Assembly: GCA_025928885.1 (NCBI GenBank)
Contig: JAICIM010000005.1
Span: forward strand, 1 to 33,614
Length of the DNA: 33,614 nt
Direction: 5' to 3'
Source of the DNA: Ktedonobacteraceae bacterium
Lineage (GTDB): Bacteria; Chloroflexota; Ktedonobacteria; Ktedonobacterales; Ktedonobacteraceae
Shown here: in pieces, positions 18,601 to 27,069 of the stretch
Layout of the letters: every line of letters starts with the position of its first letter
How positions within the stretch are numbered: the stretch's first letter is position 1
Program-made: the position numbers and the translations under genes
The notes under the pieces: generated by a model
Databases searched by the model: none
What the model saw: only the letters and a program-made list of their open reading frames with translations
Told to the model about the DNA's origin: nothing

Positions 18601-18971
18601 GTTCCACCGCCATTGGTCACATCCTTCTTATTGGTCGCAATAAAGGTTCCATTGACATAGAGGCGGAACACCTGATCCGCAGCAATAGTGACAAATGCAG
18701 TCTCTGGCACAACATTCAAATTCGTACTATAGCGGAAATAAGAGACCGGATTATTGCTGCTATCACTGGCCTGTATCCACTGGGAATGTTGCCATTGCGG
18801 CGCAAAGTAGGATGGCTGAGGAACCAGCAATAGTTGATAAGAGAACCAGCTCGCGCCGAGGCATGCGAGCAAAAGGCATAATCCAACCTTCAACGCTCGC
18901 ACAACCGGACGACGCGGCGAAGTTGGCGCTATCTTTTCCATGAGAGTTGTTACAGCCATCGTACTAGCCAT
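15678..18971 (-). CDS. GT-C membrane glycosyltransferase (PMT/ArnT-like) with an N-terminal beta-rich carbohydrate-binding-like region
   Basis: 1097 aa; C-terminal multi-TM domain with [20 protein letters not shown]...[26 protein letters not shown]; about 400-aa N-terminal extracytoplasmic region with repeated [20 protein letters not shown]...NTIAVHV patterns. Confidence 0.85.
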   Translation of the reverse strand: [1097 protein letters not shown]

Positions 18972-18988
18972 TGCACATCCTTTCGTGT

Positions 18989-20935
18989 CTACGCACTTCG
19001 CTCAATAAGCACAGAACCGGGACGCGAGGCAGAGAGGTAGCGCTCCGCCCACAACTGAAACATCAGCAATTGCCAGAGCTTATGAGCATGATCCCAACGC
19101 CCGGAAAGGTGCTCCTGAACCAAAGATTGCACATAGGGCGCGTGAAAGATCCCTTGCTGCTTCAGACGTGCCGGTGCAAGTGCATCTTGCAGCAGATCGC
19201 GTAACTCGTGGCGCAACCAGTTCTTGTAAGGTATATTAAAGCCCAGCTTCGGGCGATGAATGATCTGCTCCGGCAATAGATCCTGCATCGCGCGTTTGAG
19301 CAGATATTTCCCCGTTATCCCGCGCATCCGCAGCGACGCCGGCAGGCTCGCCGCGAACTCGACCAGCGTATAGTCCAGAAAAGGTCCGCGCGTCTCCAGC
19401 GAGACGGCCATACTCATACGATCTACCTTAAACAAAATATCGTCCGGCAGATACCTCTTAATATCGGCGTACTGCTGCTGATCTAAAGGACGTTTACTCC
19501 CACTCATCGCCAGCAGTTTCAACAAACGTGGATCAAGCGCGGAGTAGTGACGAAACGGCGGGTGGATGAGCAGCTGCTCCAACTCATCGCCTCGCCAGAA
19601 GGTTTGCCAGCGCAAATGCTGCATTTGTGGCGGTAAACTGGCACCATCCAGAAAACGGCGGGCGAGATTAAATGCGCCTTTCTTCTGGGCAGAAGGCGGG
19701 ATATGAGCGGCAAAATTGCAGAGCTGTTGCCGTATACCATCAGGCAAGCGATCGAGGGAAAGCGCGGCCAGTTTCTGGGCGCAATACCAATCGTACCCGG
19801 CAAAGAGTTCGTCGCCCGCATCACCGCCTAGCGCTACCGTGACGTGCTGACGTGTAGTACGCGAGACAAGATAGGTCGGCAGCGCAGAAGCATCGGCAAA
19901 CGGTTCATCCAGCACATCCGCGACGGTCTGGATCAGATCATAGACATCTGGTTTCAGTATCTCGACATGATGGTCGGTGTCAAAATGTCGCGCTACCACC
20001 TGTGCATAGTCAAGCTCATTAAATGTTTTCTCTTCAAAACCAATGCTGAATGTCTTTGGCCGCTCCGTTCCTACCTCGCTCATCAAAGCAACGACGCTGC
20101 TGGAATCCAAACCGCCGCTGAGAAACACACCCAGCGGCACATCGCTGATCAAGCGCCGCGCCACCGCCGCCCTCAAGAGCGTCCTCAGCTCTTCGGCATA
20201 CTCATCAAGCGAACGCCTCGTCTTCTCCTGAAAACGCACCTCCCAATATGGCTGTGGCCTCCACCCCAACGTCTGACATCCCTGAGCGCTGCCATCAAGC
20301 TGAATTTCGAGAAAATGACCGGCGGGGAGCTTCTGAATAGCAGTAAAAATGCTCTCAGGAGCAGGTACGTATTCGTACAGCAGATAGGATTGGAGCGCCG
20401 GCATGTGTAACTGACGAGGGACCTGTGGCAACATCAATAATGCTTTGAGTTCAGAGCTAAATGCAAAATGCTTGCCATCGCTCCAATAATAGAGCGGCTT
20501 CACGCCCAGTCGATCGCGAGCAATAAACAGAGAGCGCTTGCGGCTATCCCAGATAGCAAAAGCAAACATACCGTTAAAATGCGCCAGACAATCTTCCCCC
20601 CACTGCTCATACGCGTGAATGATCACCTCACTATCGGAGCGCGAACGAAACTTATGGCCGGCCTGCTCCAGCACAGGCACCAGTTCGCGAAAATTGTAGA
20701 CCTCGCCATTAAACACCAGCCAGACCTTACCATCCTCATTCGACATCGGCTGATGACCCGCTGGCGTCAGGTCCTGGATAGCAAGACGACAAAAACCAAG
20801 TCCTACGCCAGAAGCGCAGAAATATCCCTCGTCGTCAGGGCCGCGATGTTTCTGTACCGCCGTCATCTGGCGCAAGAATGGCTCAGCCGCAAAATCCCCC
20901 CCGTCCAACTGTAAAAGACCGCAGATACCACACAT
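18989..20935 (-). CDS. asnB: Asparagine synthase (glutamine-hydrolysing)
   Basis: 648 aa; MCGICGLLQL N-terminus with Cys2 nucleophile, HRGPDDEGYF, VFNGEVYNF, VPLGVFLSGGLDSSSVVALM, GDAGDELFAGYDWY. Confidence 0.95.
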   Translation of the reverse strand: MCGICGLLQLDGGDFAAEPFLRQMTAVQKHRGPDDEGYFCASGVGLGFCRLAIQDLTPAGHQPMSNEDGKVWLVFNGEVYNFRELVPVLEQAGHKFRSRSDSEVIIHAYEQWGEDCLAHFNGMFAFAIWDSRKRSLFIARDRLGVKPLYYWSDGKHFAFSSELKALLMLPQVPRQLHMPALQSYLLYEYVPAPESIFTAIQKLPAGHFLEIQLDGSAQGCQTLGWRPQPYWEVRFQEKTRRSLDEYAEELRTLLRAAVARRLISDVPLGVFLSGGLDSSSVVALMSEVGTERPKTFSIGFEEKTFNELDYAQVVARHFDTDHHVEILKPDVYDLIQTVADVLDEPFADASALPTYLVSRTTRQHVTVALGGDAGDELFAGYDWYCAQKLAALSLDRLPDGIRQQLCNFAAHIPPSAQKKGAFNLARRFLDGASLPPQMQHLRWQTFWRGDELEQLLIHPPFRHYSALDPRLLKLLAMSGSKRPLDQQQYADIKRYLPDDILFKVDRMSMAVSLETRGPFLDYTLVEFAASLPASLRMRGITGKYLLKRAMQDLLPEQIIHRPKLGFNIPYKNWLRHELRDLLQDALAPARLKQQGIFHAPYVQSLVQEHLSGRWDHAHKLWQLLMFQLWAERYLSASRPGSVLIERSA

Positions 20936-21071
20936 AATAATTTCACCTTTATTCTCTCATAAACACCAGTTATTGTAGCTGCTATGCAGCACAAACATAC
21001 AAATCCTACAACTATCTATGTATTACCAGTATAGACAACCCTCCGAAATAAAACGGAGAAGCAGATAATGA

Positions 21072-21162
21072 CTAAATAAAAAAGCTCCCCCTGCCGATGC
21101 TACTTATGAGGAGTAATTAAGCAAACACGTCCTATACATAGAAAGGAGGCCCGTTTCGGCAG
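21072..21162 (-). promoter_or_regulatory. Candidate structured leader/attenuator upstream of asnB
   Basis: Minus-strand CTCCTC/GGGGAG stem followed by CTTTTTTATTT; overlapping longer-range CTGCCGA/TCGGCAG pair (21091-21097 with 21156-21162). Confidence 0.35.
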
Positions 21163-21229
21163 ACGAACCTGGCCTATAAAGGCTGCAATTATCACACCTC
21201 GATAGCATCGATAGAAGAGGAGAAACAAA

Positions 21230-22219
21230 ATGGAAAGACCCATAGATCTGTCGCTTATTATTCCTATTTTCAATGAGGAAGAGAATATAGTATTGCTTCA
21301 CGAACGGATCAAACGTGTGCTGAACGAGCAGGGCTGCTCATTTGAAGTCGTCTATGTTGATGATGGCAGTACAGATAATACGATCATGCTGTTGCAATCC
21401 ATCGTCGCGCATGATTCATCTGTCAAAGTTGTTCAATTACGACGCAATTTTGGGCAGACCGCCGCCATTGCCGCCGGAGTAGACCACAGCTGCGGCGAGG
21501 TGCTGATCTTTATGGATGGGGATTTGCAAAACGACCCGATAGACATCCCCCGCTTACTGGCAAAACTACGCGAAGGCTACGATGTTGTGAGCGGCTGGCG
21601 CAAAAATCGCCAGGATGCGCACCTGAGCCGCAAGCTCCCCTCATGGCTGGCAAACCGCTTGATTGCAAAAGTGACCGGGATTCGCCTGCATGACTTTGGC
21701 TGCACCCTGAAGGCGTTCCGCTGGGACGTATTCCAACATATTCGGCTCTATGGAGAAATGCATCGCTTCCTGCCCGCCTATGCCGCCATTGCGGGTGCAA
21801 AGATTGCTGAGATAGAGGTCACGCACCACCCGCGCCAATTCGGCGTGTCAAAATATGGCATTTCTCGCACAATTCGCGTTTTGCTCGATCTTCTCACATT
21901 GAAGATGCTTGGCACATATAGAACCAGGCCGCTCCATGCTTTTGGCATTCCTGGCCTGCTGCTGCTATTGTTCGGATTCATCTCAGGCGGCACTGTCGTT
22001 GGTCAGAATATGTTCCAGCGCTCTCCTCGCCAATCGTTTGGGCAGAACCAACTACTGCCTCTACTTGGTTTGGGATTTGGCGTACAATGTTTAATGGCGG
22101 GCATTATAGCTGAATTACTGATCCGGGTTTATTACGAGACACAGGAAAAGCCCATCTATGTAGTAAAAAACACGTTTCCCTACGCTCAAGCCGCTTTTGC
22201 CGAGCAAGAGATTGCCTGA
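21230..22219 (+). CDS. Glycosyltransferase family 2 (GtrB/DPM1-like)
   Basis: 329 aa; LSLIIPIFNEEENIVLLHERI, VYVDDGSTDNT, LRRNFGQTAAIAAGVD, FMDGDLQNDP, two C-terminal TM helices; RBS agaggag. Confidence 0.93.
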   Translation: MERPIDLSLIIPIFNEEENIVLLHERIKRVLNEQGCSFEVVYVDDGSTDNTIMLLQSIVAHDSSVKVVQLRRNFGQTAAIAAGVDHSCGEVLIFMDGDLQNDPIDIPRLLAKLREGYDVVSGWRKNRQDAHLSRKLPSWLANRLIAKVTGIRLHDFGCTLKAFRWDVFQHIRLYGEMHRFLPAYAAIAGAKIAEIEVTHHPRQFGVSKYGISRTIRVLLDLLTLKMLGTYRTRPLHAFGIPGLLLLLFGFISGGTVVGQNMFQRSPRQSFGQNQLLPLLGLGFGVQCLMAGIIAELLIRVYYETQEKPIYVVKNTFPYAQAAFAEQEIA

Positions 22220-22290
22220 TGTTTCCAATTGCAAGGCCAGAGTAAAGGCTATTCCAATACGTACCATTTCAACGAAGGAAGATGATATTC

Positions 22291-23481
22291 ATGCGGATCT
22301 TAATGATTGCCCCCGAACCCTTTCTGGAGCCACGCGGCACTCCTTTTAGCGTTTATCATCGCATCAAGGCGCTCACCTCGTTGGGATATGAGGTTGACCT
22401 GGTGACATACCCTATTGGTGAAGCCGTCTCCTTGCCAGGCTTGCGCGTATTTCGCACGCCAGCGCTGCCATTTATCCAGAAAGTCAAAATCGGGCCTTCC
22501 CTGGCGAAGCTGCCACTCGATCTGCTCGTCCTTTTTACTGCCTGGCAACACATGCGGCAGGAGCGCTATCAATACATCCATACCCACGAAGAGGCGGGCT
22601 TGATGGGGGTGCTGCTTGCCAGGATCTTTCATTGCAAACACCTGTACGATATGCACTCCGATCTCTCACAGCAAATGTCCAACTTCGCCTTTACGAAAAA
22701 TCCCTTGCTGATTCGGGCAATGGAGGCTGTCCAGAGATTCATCATTCAGCAGGCCGATACGGTGATCGCTATTTGCCACGATCTGGAACAGACGGTTCGG
22801 CGGCTCGCGCCCGACAAGCCAGTCTATCTGATCGAGAATGTTGCGGTCGATGAGGCGCTCCCACCCGCTAGCAAACAAGAGGTCGCTCAGTTACGCCTGC
22901 AACTCGGACTGACGAACAACCCGGTACTGCTCTACACCGGCACCTTTGAAAGCTATCAGGGCATCGAGCTGCTGCTCAAAAGTATCGCGCTGGTTGAGGC
23001 TGATTTCCCGGAGGCACGCTACGTACTGGTTGGAGGACGCCCGGATCAAGTAGCAAAGCAAGAGCAGCTGGCTCAACAACTCGGTATCGGCGAACAGGTC
23101 CGTTTCGTGGGACAGCGCCCTCTTGAAGAGATACCCATCTATATGGCTCTGGCCAATATTCTGGTGAGTCCTCGTAGCGAAGGCACCAATACGCCGCTAA
23201 AGCTCTATACCTATCTGCGCTCCGGCAAACCGGTCCTTGCCACAAAGATTTTTTCACATACGCAACTGCTCACCAACGATACTGCCATGCTCGTCTCCCC
23301 GACACCACAGGATCTGGCGAGAGGAGCGTTGGAGCTACTGCGCAATCCCAACCAGGCGGCCCTGCTGGGTACAAATGGCAAGAAATTAGCTACCGAACAA
23401 TTTAGCTGGGCGGCTTTTTTGACAAAAAACGCTCGTGCATATAATGCATTCACCGACTTAGAAAACAGGTTATCAGCATAA
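22291..23481 (+). CDS. Glycosyltransferase family 4
   Basis: MRILMIAPEPFLEPRGTPFSVYHRIKAL...; VLLYTGTFESYQGIELLLKS, VRFVGQRPLEEIPIYMALANILVSPRSEGTNTPLKLYTYLRSGKPVLAT. Frame also has an ATG at 22282. Confidence 0.93.
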   Translation: MRILMIAPEPFLEPRGTPFSVYHRIKALTSLGYEVDLVTYPIGEAVSLPGLRVFRTPALPFIQKVKIGPSLAKLPLDLLVLFTAWQHMRQERYQYIHTHEEAGLMGVLLARIFHCKHLYDMHSDLSQQMSNFAFTKNPLLIRAMEAVQRFIIQQADTVIAICHDLEQTVRRLAPDKPVYLIENVAVDEALPPASKQEVAQLRLQLGLTNNPVLLYTGTFESYQGIELLLKSIALVEADFPEARYVLVGGRPDQVAKQEQLAQQLGIGEQVRFVGQRPLEEIPIYMALANILVSPRSEGTNTPLKLYTYLRSGKPVLATKIFSHTQLLTNDTAMLVSPTPQDLARGALELLRNPNQAALLGTNGKKLATEQFSWAAFLTKNARAYNAFTDLENRLSA

Positions 23482-23551
23482 GAATACTTATTCATTTCGC
23501 ACTCCCTCTTATGCTTCATTGTCATGCCTAGAACGAACAAGGAGATACTAT

Positions 23552-24529
23552 ATGCGTTGCTTGATTACTGGTGTTGCGGGCTTTATCGGATCACATCTCG
23601 CTGAGCGTTTGCTAGCAGATGGACATGAGGTGTATGGCATCGATGCCTTCATCGATTACTACCCGCGCCCCTTTAAAGAAAACAATCTGAAGGGGTTTCG
23701 CTCACACAAACGCTTTCGCTTTCTTGAAAAAGATCTGCTCCATATCGATCTTCCCCCACTGCTTGCCGGGATCGACTGGATATTCCATCAGGCCGCTCAG
23801 GCAGGGGTTCGCGCCAGTTGGGGCCAGGAGTTTGGTCGCTATGTGGACTGCAATGTTCTGGCAACGCAGCGACTCTTAGAGGCCACCTTAGCGGTCGGCA
23901 CTATTCAGCGCTTTGTGTACGCCTCCTCCTCTTCTATCTATGGCGACACCTCTATTCTGCCCGTGACCGAAGCCGCGCCGCTCACTCCATTTTCGCCATA
24001 TGGAATGACCAAGCTGGCTGGGGAACATCTCTGCTCGCTCTACCATCACAATTTCGGCATTCCCACCGTCTCGTTACGGTATTTTACCGTCTATGGCCCC
24101 CGCCAACGACCTGATATGGCCTTCCATCGCTTCTGCAAAGCGATCGTCGAGCGTCAACCGATCCATATCTACGGCGATGGTCAGCAAACACGCGACTTCA
24201 CCTATGTCTCCGATATCGTTGCGGCCAACATTCAAGCCGCCAGCAGCGAGAAGGCAATCGGCAAAGCCATGAATATCGCGGGTGGTTCGCGTGTACAGCT
24301 CGAACAGGTCGTACAAACGTTGCGTGAGATCAGCGGTTTGCCGGTCGCTATCTCCTTCGATAACAAGCAACATGGCGATGTCAAGCATACCTTTGCCGAT
24401 ATCGAGAGCGCTCGTCAGCTGCTTGGCTATCAGCCTAAAGTTTCGCTGCATGACGGCCTGGCCCAGGAGTTCGCCTATATTGCATCGCTCTATGGGGCGA
24501 CTCAAGATGTTCAGAGTTCTATTGCATAA
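23552..24529 (+). CDS. NAD-dependent epimerase/dehydratase (UDP-glucose 4-epimerase-like extended SDR)
   Basis: MRCLITGVAGFIGSHLAERLL (GxxGxxG), YASSSSIYGDT, YGMTKLAGEHL (YxxxK), RYFTVYGPRQRPDMA. Confidence 0.94.
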   Translation: MRCLITGVAGFIGSHLAERLLADGHEVYGIDAFIDYYPRPFKENNLKGFRSHKRFRFLEKDLLHIDLPPLLAGIDWIFHQAAQAGVRASWGQEFGRYVDCNVLATQRLLEATLAVGTIQRFVYASSSSIYGDTSILPVTEAAPLTPFSPYGMTKLAGEHLCSLYHHNFGIPTVSLRYFTVYGPRQRPDMAFHRFCKAIVERQPIHIYGDGQQTRDFTYVSDIVAANIQAASSEKAIGKAMNIAGGSRVQLEQVVQTLREISGLPVAISFDNKQHGDVKHTFADIESARQLLGYQPKVSLHDGLAQEFAYIASLYGATQDVQSSIA

Positions 24530-24555
24530 CTGATCCCTGAAGGCACTAGCCCTGG

Positions 24556-25668
24556 ATGGAGTACATGCTAATGACCGCTTCGTTTTCTCAGTCTACCGGC
24601 CCGCTTAAAATGGATCGGCCTCCTGATAATCAGGAGGCTTTGATTCAACCTGTGAAAACTCTTCAGCAACAACGGAAGGAAACCAGGAAAAAGCTACTTA
24701 CATTTATTGTGCGTGCCGCAATCACGCTGTTGATCTTTACCTTTCTCTTGCGCTCTCTCTCCTGGTCAACGCTCTTCAAGACGCTGGCTCATGTTCACCA
24801 TATCGCCCTATTGATGGGGCTGGCCGTAGGGATGCTGTGTATTGTTTTCAGCGCTTATTCGTGGCAGAGCCTGCTCAAGGCAGAGCGCATTCATCTCGAC
24901 CTGGCAAAGCTGATTAACCTGTACTTTATAGGAATGGCCTTTAGCCACTTTCTGCCAACAAGTATGGGGGGTGATGCGGTCAAAGCCTTTTACGTGGGGC
25001 GAGAATTTAACAATACTGCCGGAGCAACCAGCGCTGTGCTGCTCAGTCGCGTCGTGGGCTTCGTGGGTATGCTGCTGATCGCCATTCCTAGTCTGCTCAT
25101 CTGGTCCGCCAGTTTTACCTACGAAGTCATTGTGGGCTTCCTCCTGTTCAGCTTGATTGTCATCGCCATTATTGGCGGGGCTATCGCGCTTTCGCTCTAT
25201 CTGCCTCGTCTCTCTGCCGCAATCCAGACGCACCAGCGCCCAACCCACCCTCTTATAACCACGTCACTCGAAATCGGCTGTGCGCTGGGATATACGATCA
25301 GACGACCACGTGCTCTCATTATCGCGATCACGTTTGCTATGTTGTTCTGGGTTGCCAGCTTTCTCAACTACTACGGCTATGCATCGGCGTTGGGCATGGA
25401 TGTGCCTCTCTATGGCTACATCATCGCCATCTCATTCTCTTCGCTGGTGGCCGCTCTGCCCATCTCGATTAATGGCTTCGGGGTCCGTGAAAGCGCCTTT
25501 GTCTATGTCTTTTCGATGTTGCATATCTCGCCCACGACCTCATTGCTCTTAGCCTTCCTAATGGATGCCCAGGTCCTCTTCTTCGGGATACTTGGCGGCT
25601 GCATGTACCTGACCATGAATACCCACAAGAAGCGGCTGACTGCTCCATCCATTGGTAACCAGAAATGA
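24556..25668 (+). CDS. Lysylphosphatidylglycerol synthase TM-region/flippase-like membrane protein
   Basis: 370 aa polytopic; HFLPTSMGGDAVKAFYVGRE, SAVLLSRVVGFVGML, ALPISINGFGVRESAFVYVFSML typical of this family. Confidence 0.88.
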   Translation: MEYMLMTASFSQSTGPLKMDRPPDNQEALIQPVKTLQQQRKETRKKLLTFIVRAAITLLIFTFLLRSLSWSTLFKTLAHVHHIALLMGLAVGMLCIVFSAYSWQSLLKAERIHLDLAKLINLYFIGMAFSHFLPTSMGGDAVKAFYVGREFNNTAGATSAVLLSRVVGFVGMLLIAIPSLLIWSASFTYEVIVGFLLFSLIVIAIIGGAIALSLYLPRLSAAIQTHQRPTHPLITTSLEIGCALGYTIRRPRALIIAITFAMLFWVASFLNYYGYASALGMDVPLYGYIIAISFSSLVAALPISINGFGVRESAFVYVFSMLHISPTTSLLLAFLMDAQVLFFGILGGCMYLTMNTHKKRLTAPSIGNQK

Positions 25669-25684
25669 GAGGAAACAGAAAAGC

Positions 25685-26995
25685 ATGTTCAAATATAACT
25701 ACTCTATAAAGAAGAAGAGGCAGAGTAACAAAATACTTCTCTACTTGCTACTCTGTCTCCTCGCCATTGTGATCGGCAACAGAATATTTTCTGTGCGCAC
25801 GACCGGCACTACTGACAATAAGACGCCGCCGCAGAAAGAACCTGTTCCGCCGCCGCCAAATGTTTATCCAGTAGAACCCCAGCGGCAACAGGTGCCGCTC
25901 CGGGCAACGCTTCCACTGCTCCCTTTTCTTCGCAAATGGGGGCAGTGGAAGCGTCCCCAAATACTTATCAGCTTGTTGCTCTGCCTGCTTATCGTGTTTA
26001 GCGCAAGCGCCTACACGTTTCAACGACTCCAGGCGAAAAACTCGCTTCCCGACGTTGAACTCTTCAATGTCGGCAACGTACAACCTGTGACACTCTCTGT
26101 TGGCGGCGGTGGCATCGCTTCCCCGCTCCAGAGCATCAATATCCTCTATCCACTCTCAGAACGCGTGGTTGCCGTGATGGTCAAAGCTGGCGATCACGTT
26201 GCCGCGAATCAGCCGTTGATTCAACTTGACTCATCCCTGCTCAATGCCGATCTTAATCAGGCAGCAAACGATATGTCGGCGGCTCAGGACTATCTCAATT
26301 CTGTTTCGATCACGGGCAATGCCGTGACTATTGCACAGGCTCAACAAGCCTACGATATGGCAAAAAACAGATATAACGCCCTGCTTACTCAATCGTCATC
26401 ACCGCTGCTGCACGGTGATAAGCTTGTTTCCCCTATAAATGGCGTGGTGACGCAGGTCAATATCAATCCTGGCGAGATGTTTCAGGCCAGCAACTCTTTG
26501 CTCACGATTATAGATGCATCCACTGTAGTAGTTCATGCTAAACTGCCTCTCTCTTATCTCAATATGGTGCATATTGGACAGGCAGTTTCGGTAACGCCAT
26601 CGGCGCTACCCAATCTGCACATTAACGGAACGATCAGCACGATCATTCCTCTCGCCGATTCACAAACGGATACGTTTGAGGTCTGGGTCAGTATCCCCAA
26701 TAAAAATATGCCGACAAGTACCGCGCTGCTGCCCGGAATGAGTGCCTTCATACGTATCCAGAGTCCGGCAACCGCGCTGGTGGTGCCTCGCCTGGCCGTC
26801 CTCAACGCTGATGGAGATGCCACCGTGTATGTGGTCCATAATCAGGTGGCTCACCTGCAACATGTACAGGTGATTGGCCGTTCAGTGGAAAACATTTTCA
26901 TCAGTGGCGGCCTCTCCCCTGCCACGCAGATTGTGCTGGTAGGGCTGGATAAGCTACAGGATAACCAGAAAGTCCGTATCACCCGCACTGAATAA
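25685..26995 (+). CDS. HlyD/RND-type adaptor (membrane fusion) protein with two N-terminal TM segments
   Basis: Two hydrophobic stretches, lipoyl-like half motifs (VVAVMVKAGDHVAANQPLIQLDSSLLNADLNQA; LVSPINGVVTQVNINPGEMFQ), beta-barrel region; RBS gagagga upstream of ATG 25685. Confidence 0.88.
   Translation: MFKYNYSIKKKRQSNKILLYLLLCLLAIVIGNRIFSVRTTGTTDNKTPPQKEPVPPPPNVYPVEPQRQQVPLRATLPLLPFLRKWGQWKRPQILISLLLCLLIVFSASAYTFQRLQAKNSLPDVELFNVGNVQPVTLSVGGGGIASPLQSINILYPLSERVVAVMVKAGDHVAANQPLIQLDSSLLNADLNQAANDMSAAQDYLNSVSITGNAVTIAQAQQAYDMAKNRYNALLTQSSSPLLHGDKLVSPINGVVTQVNINPGEMFQASNSLLTIIDASTVVVHAKLPLSYLNMVHIGQAVSVTPSALPNLHINGTISTIIPLADSQTDTFEVWVSIPNKNMPTSTALLPGMSAFIRIQSPATALVVPRLAVLNADGDATVYVVHNQVAHLQHVQVIGRSVENIFISGGLSPATQIVLVGLDKLQDNQKVRITRTE
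25881..25954. repeat. Two adjacent inverted repeats inside the adaptor CDS
   Basis: AGCGGCA/TGCCGCT (25881-25887, 25893-25899) and ACGCTTCCACTGCTCCC/GGGGGCAGTGGAAGCGT (25907-25923, 25938-25954; 17 bp with one G-U). Confidence 0.8.
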
Positions 26996-27016
26996 AGCAC
27001 AGACGCCGAAAATACT

Positions 27017-27044
27017 GCTGTCAGTCGATCTTGCGGCTGACAGC
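27017..27044 (+). promoter_or_regulatory. Intercistronic hairpin between the adaptor and TPR genes
   Basis: gctgtcagtcg-atcttg-cggctgacagc: 11-bp stem (one G-U), 6-nt loop, no T-run. Confidence 0.55.
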
Positions 27045-27069
27045 TTACGTATGTTAAGAGAGGATTTTC

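Noticed and set aside
18057-18833. 258-aa + strand ORF opposite the GT-C gene, along with other antisense ORFs (17361-17843, 19844-20410, 31872-32513)
   Set aside because: Antisense to well-supported CDSs with no recognisable motifs or convincing RBS.
21120-21200. Possible c-di-GMP-I (GEMM) riboswitch on the + strand upstream of the GT2 gene (GCAAAC, GGCCTATAA fragments)
   Set aside because: The conserved order and core sequences (GACGCAAAGCC, GGTAGCCGGGTTACC) are absent; only fragments match by eye.
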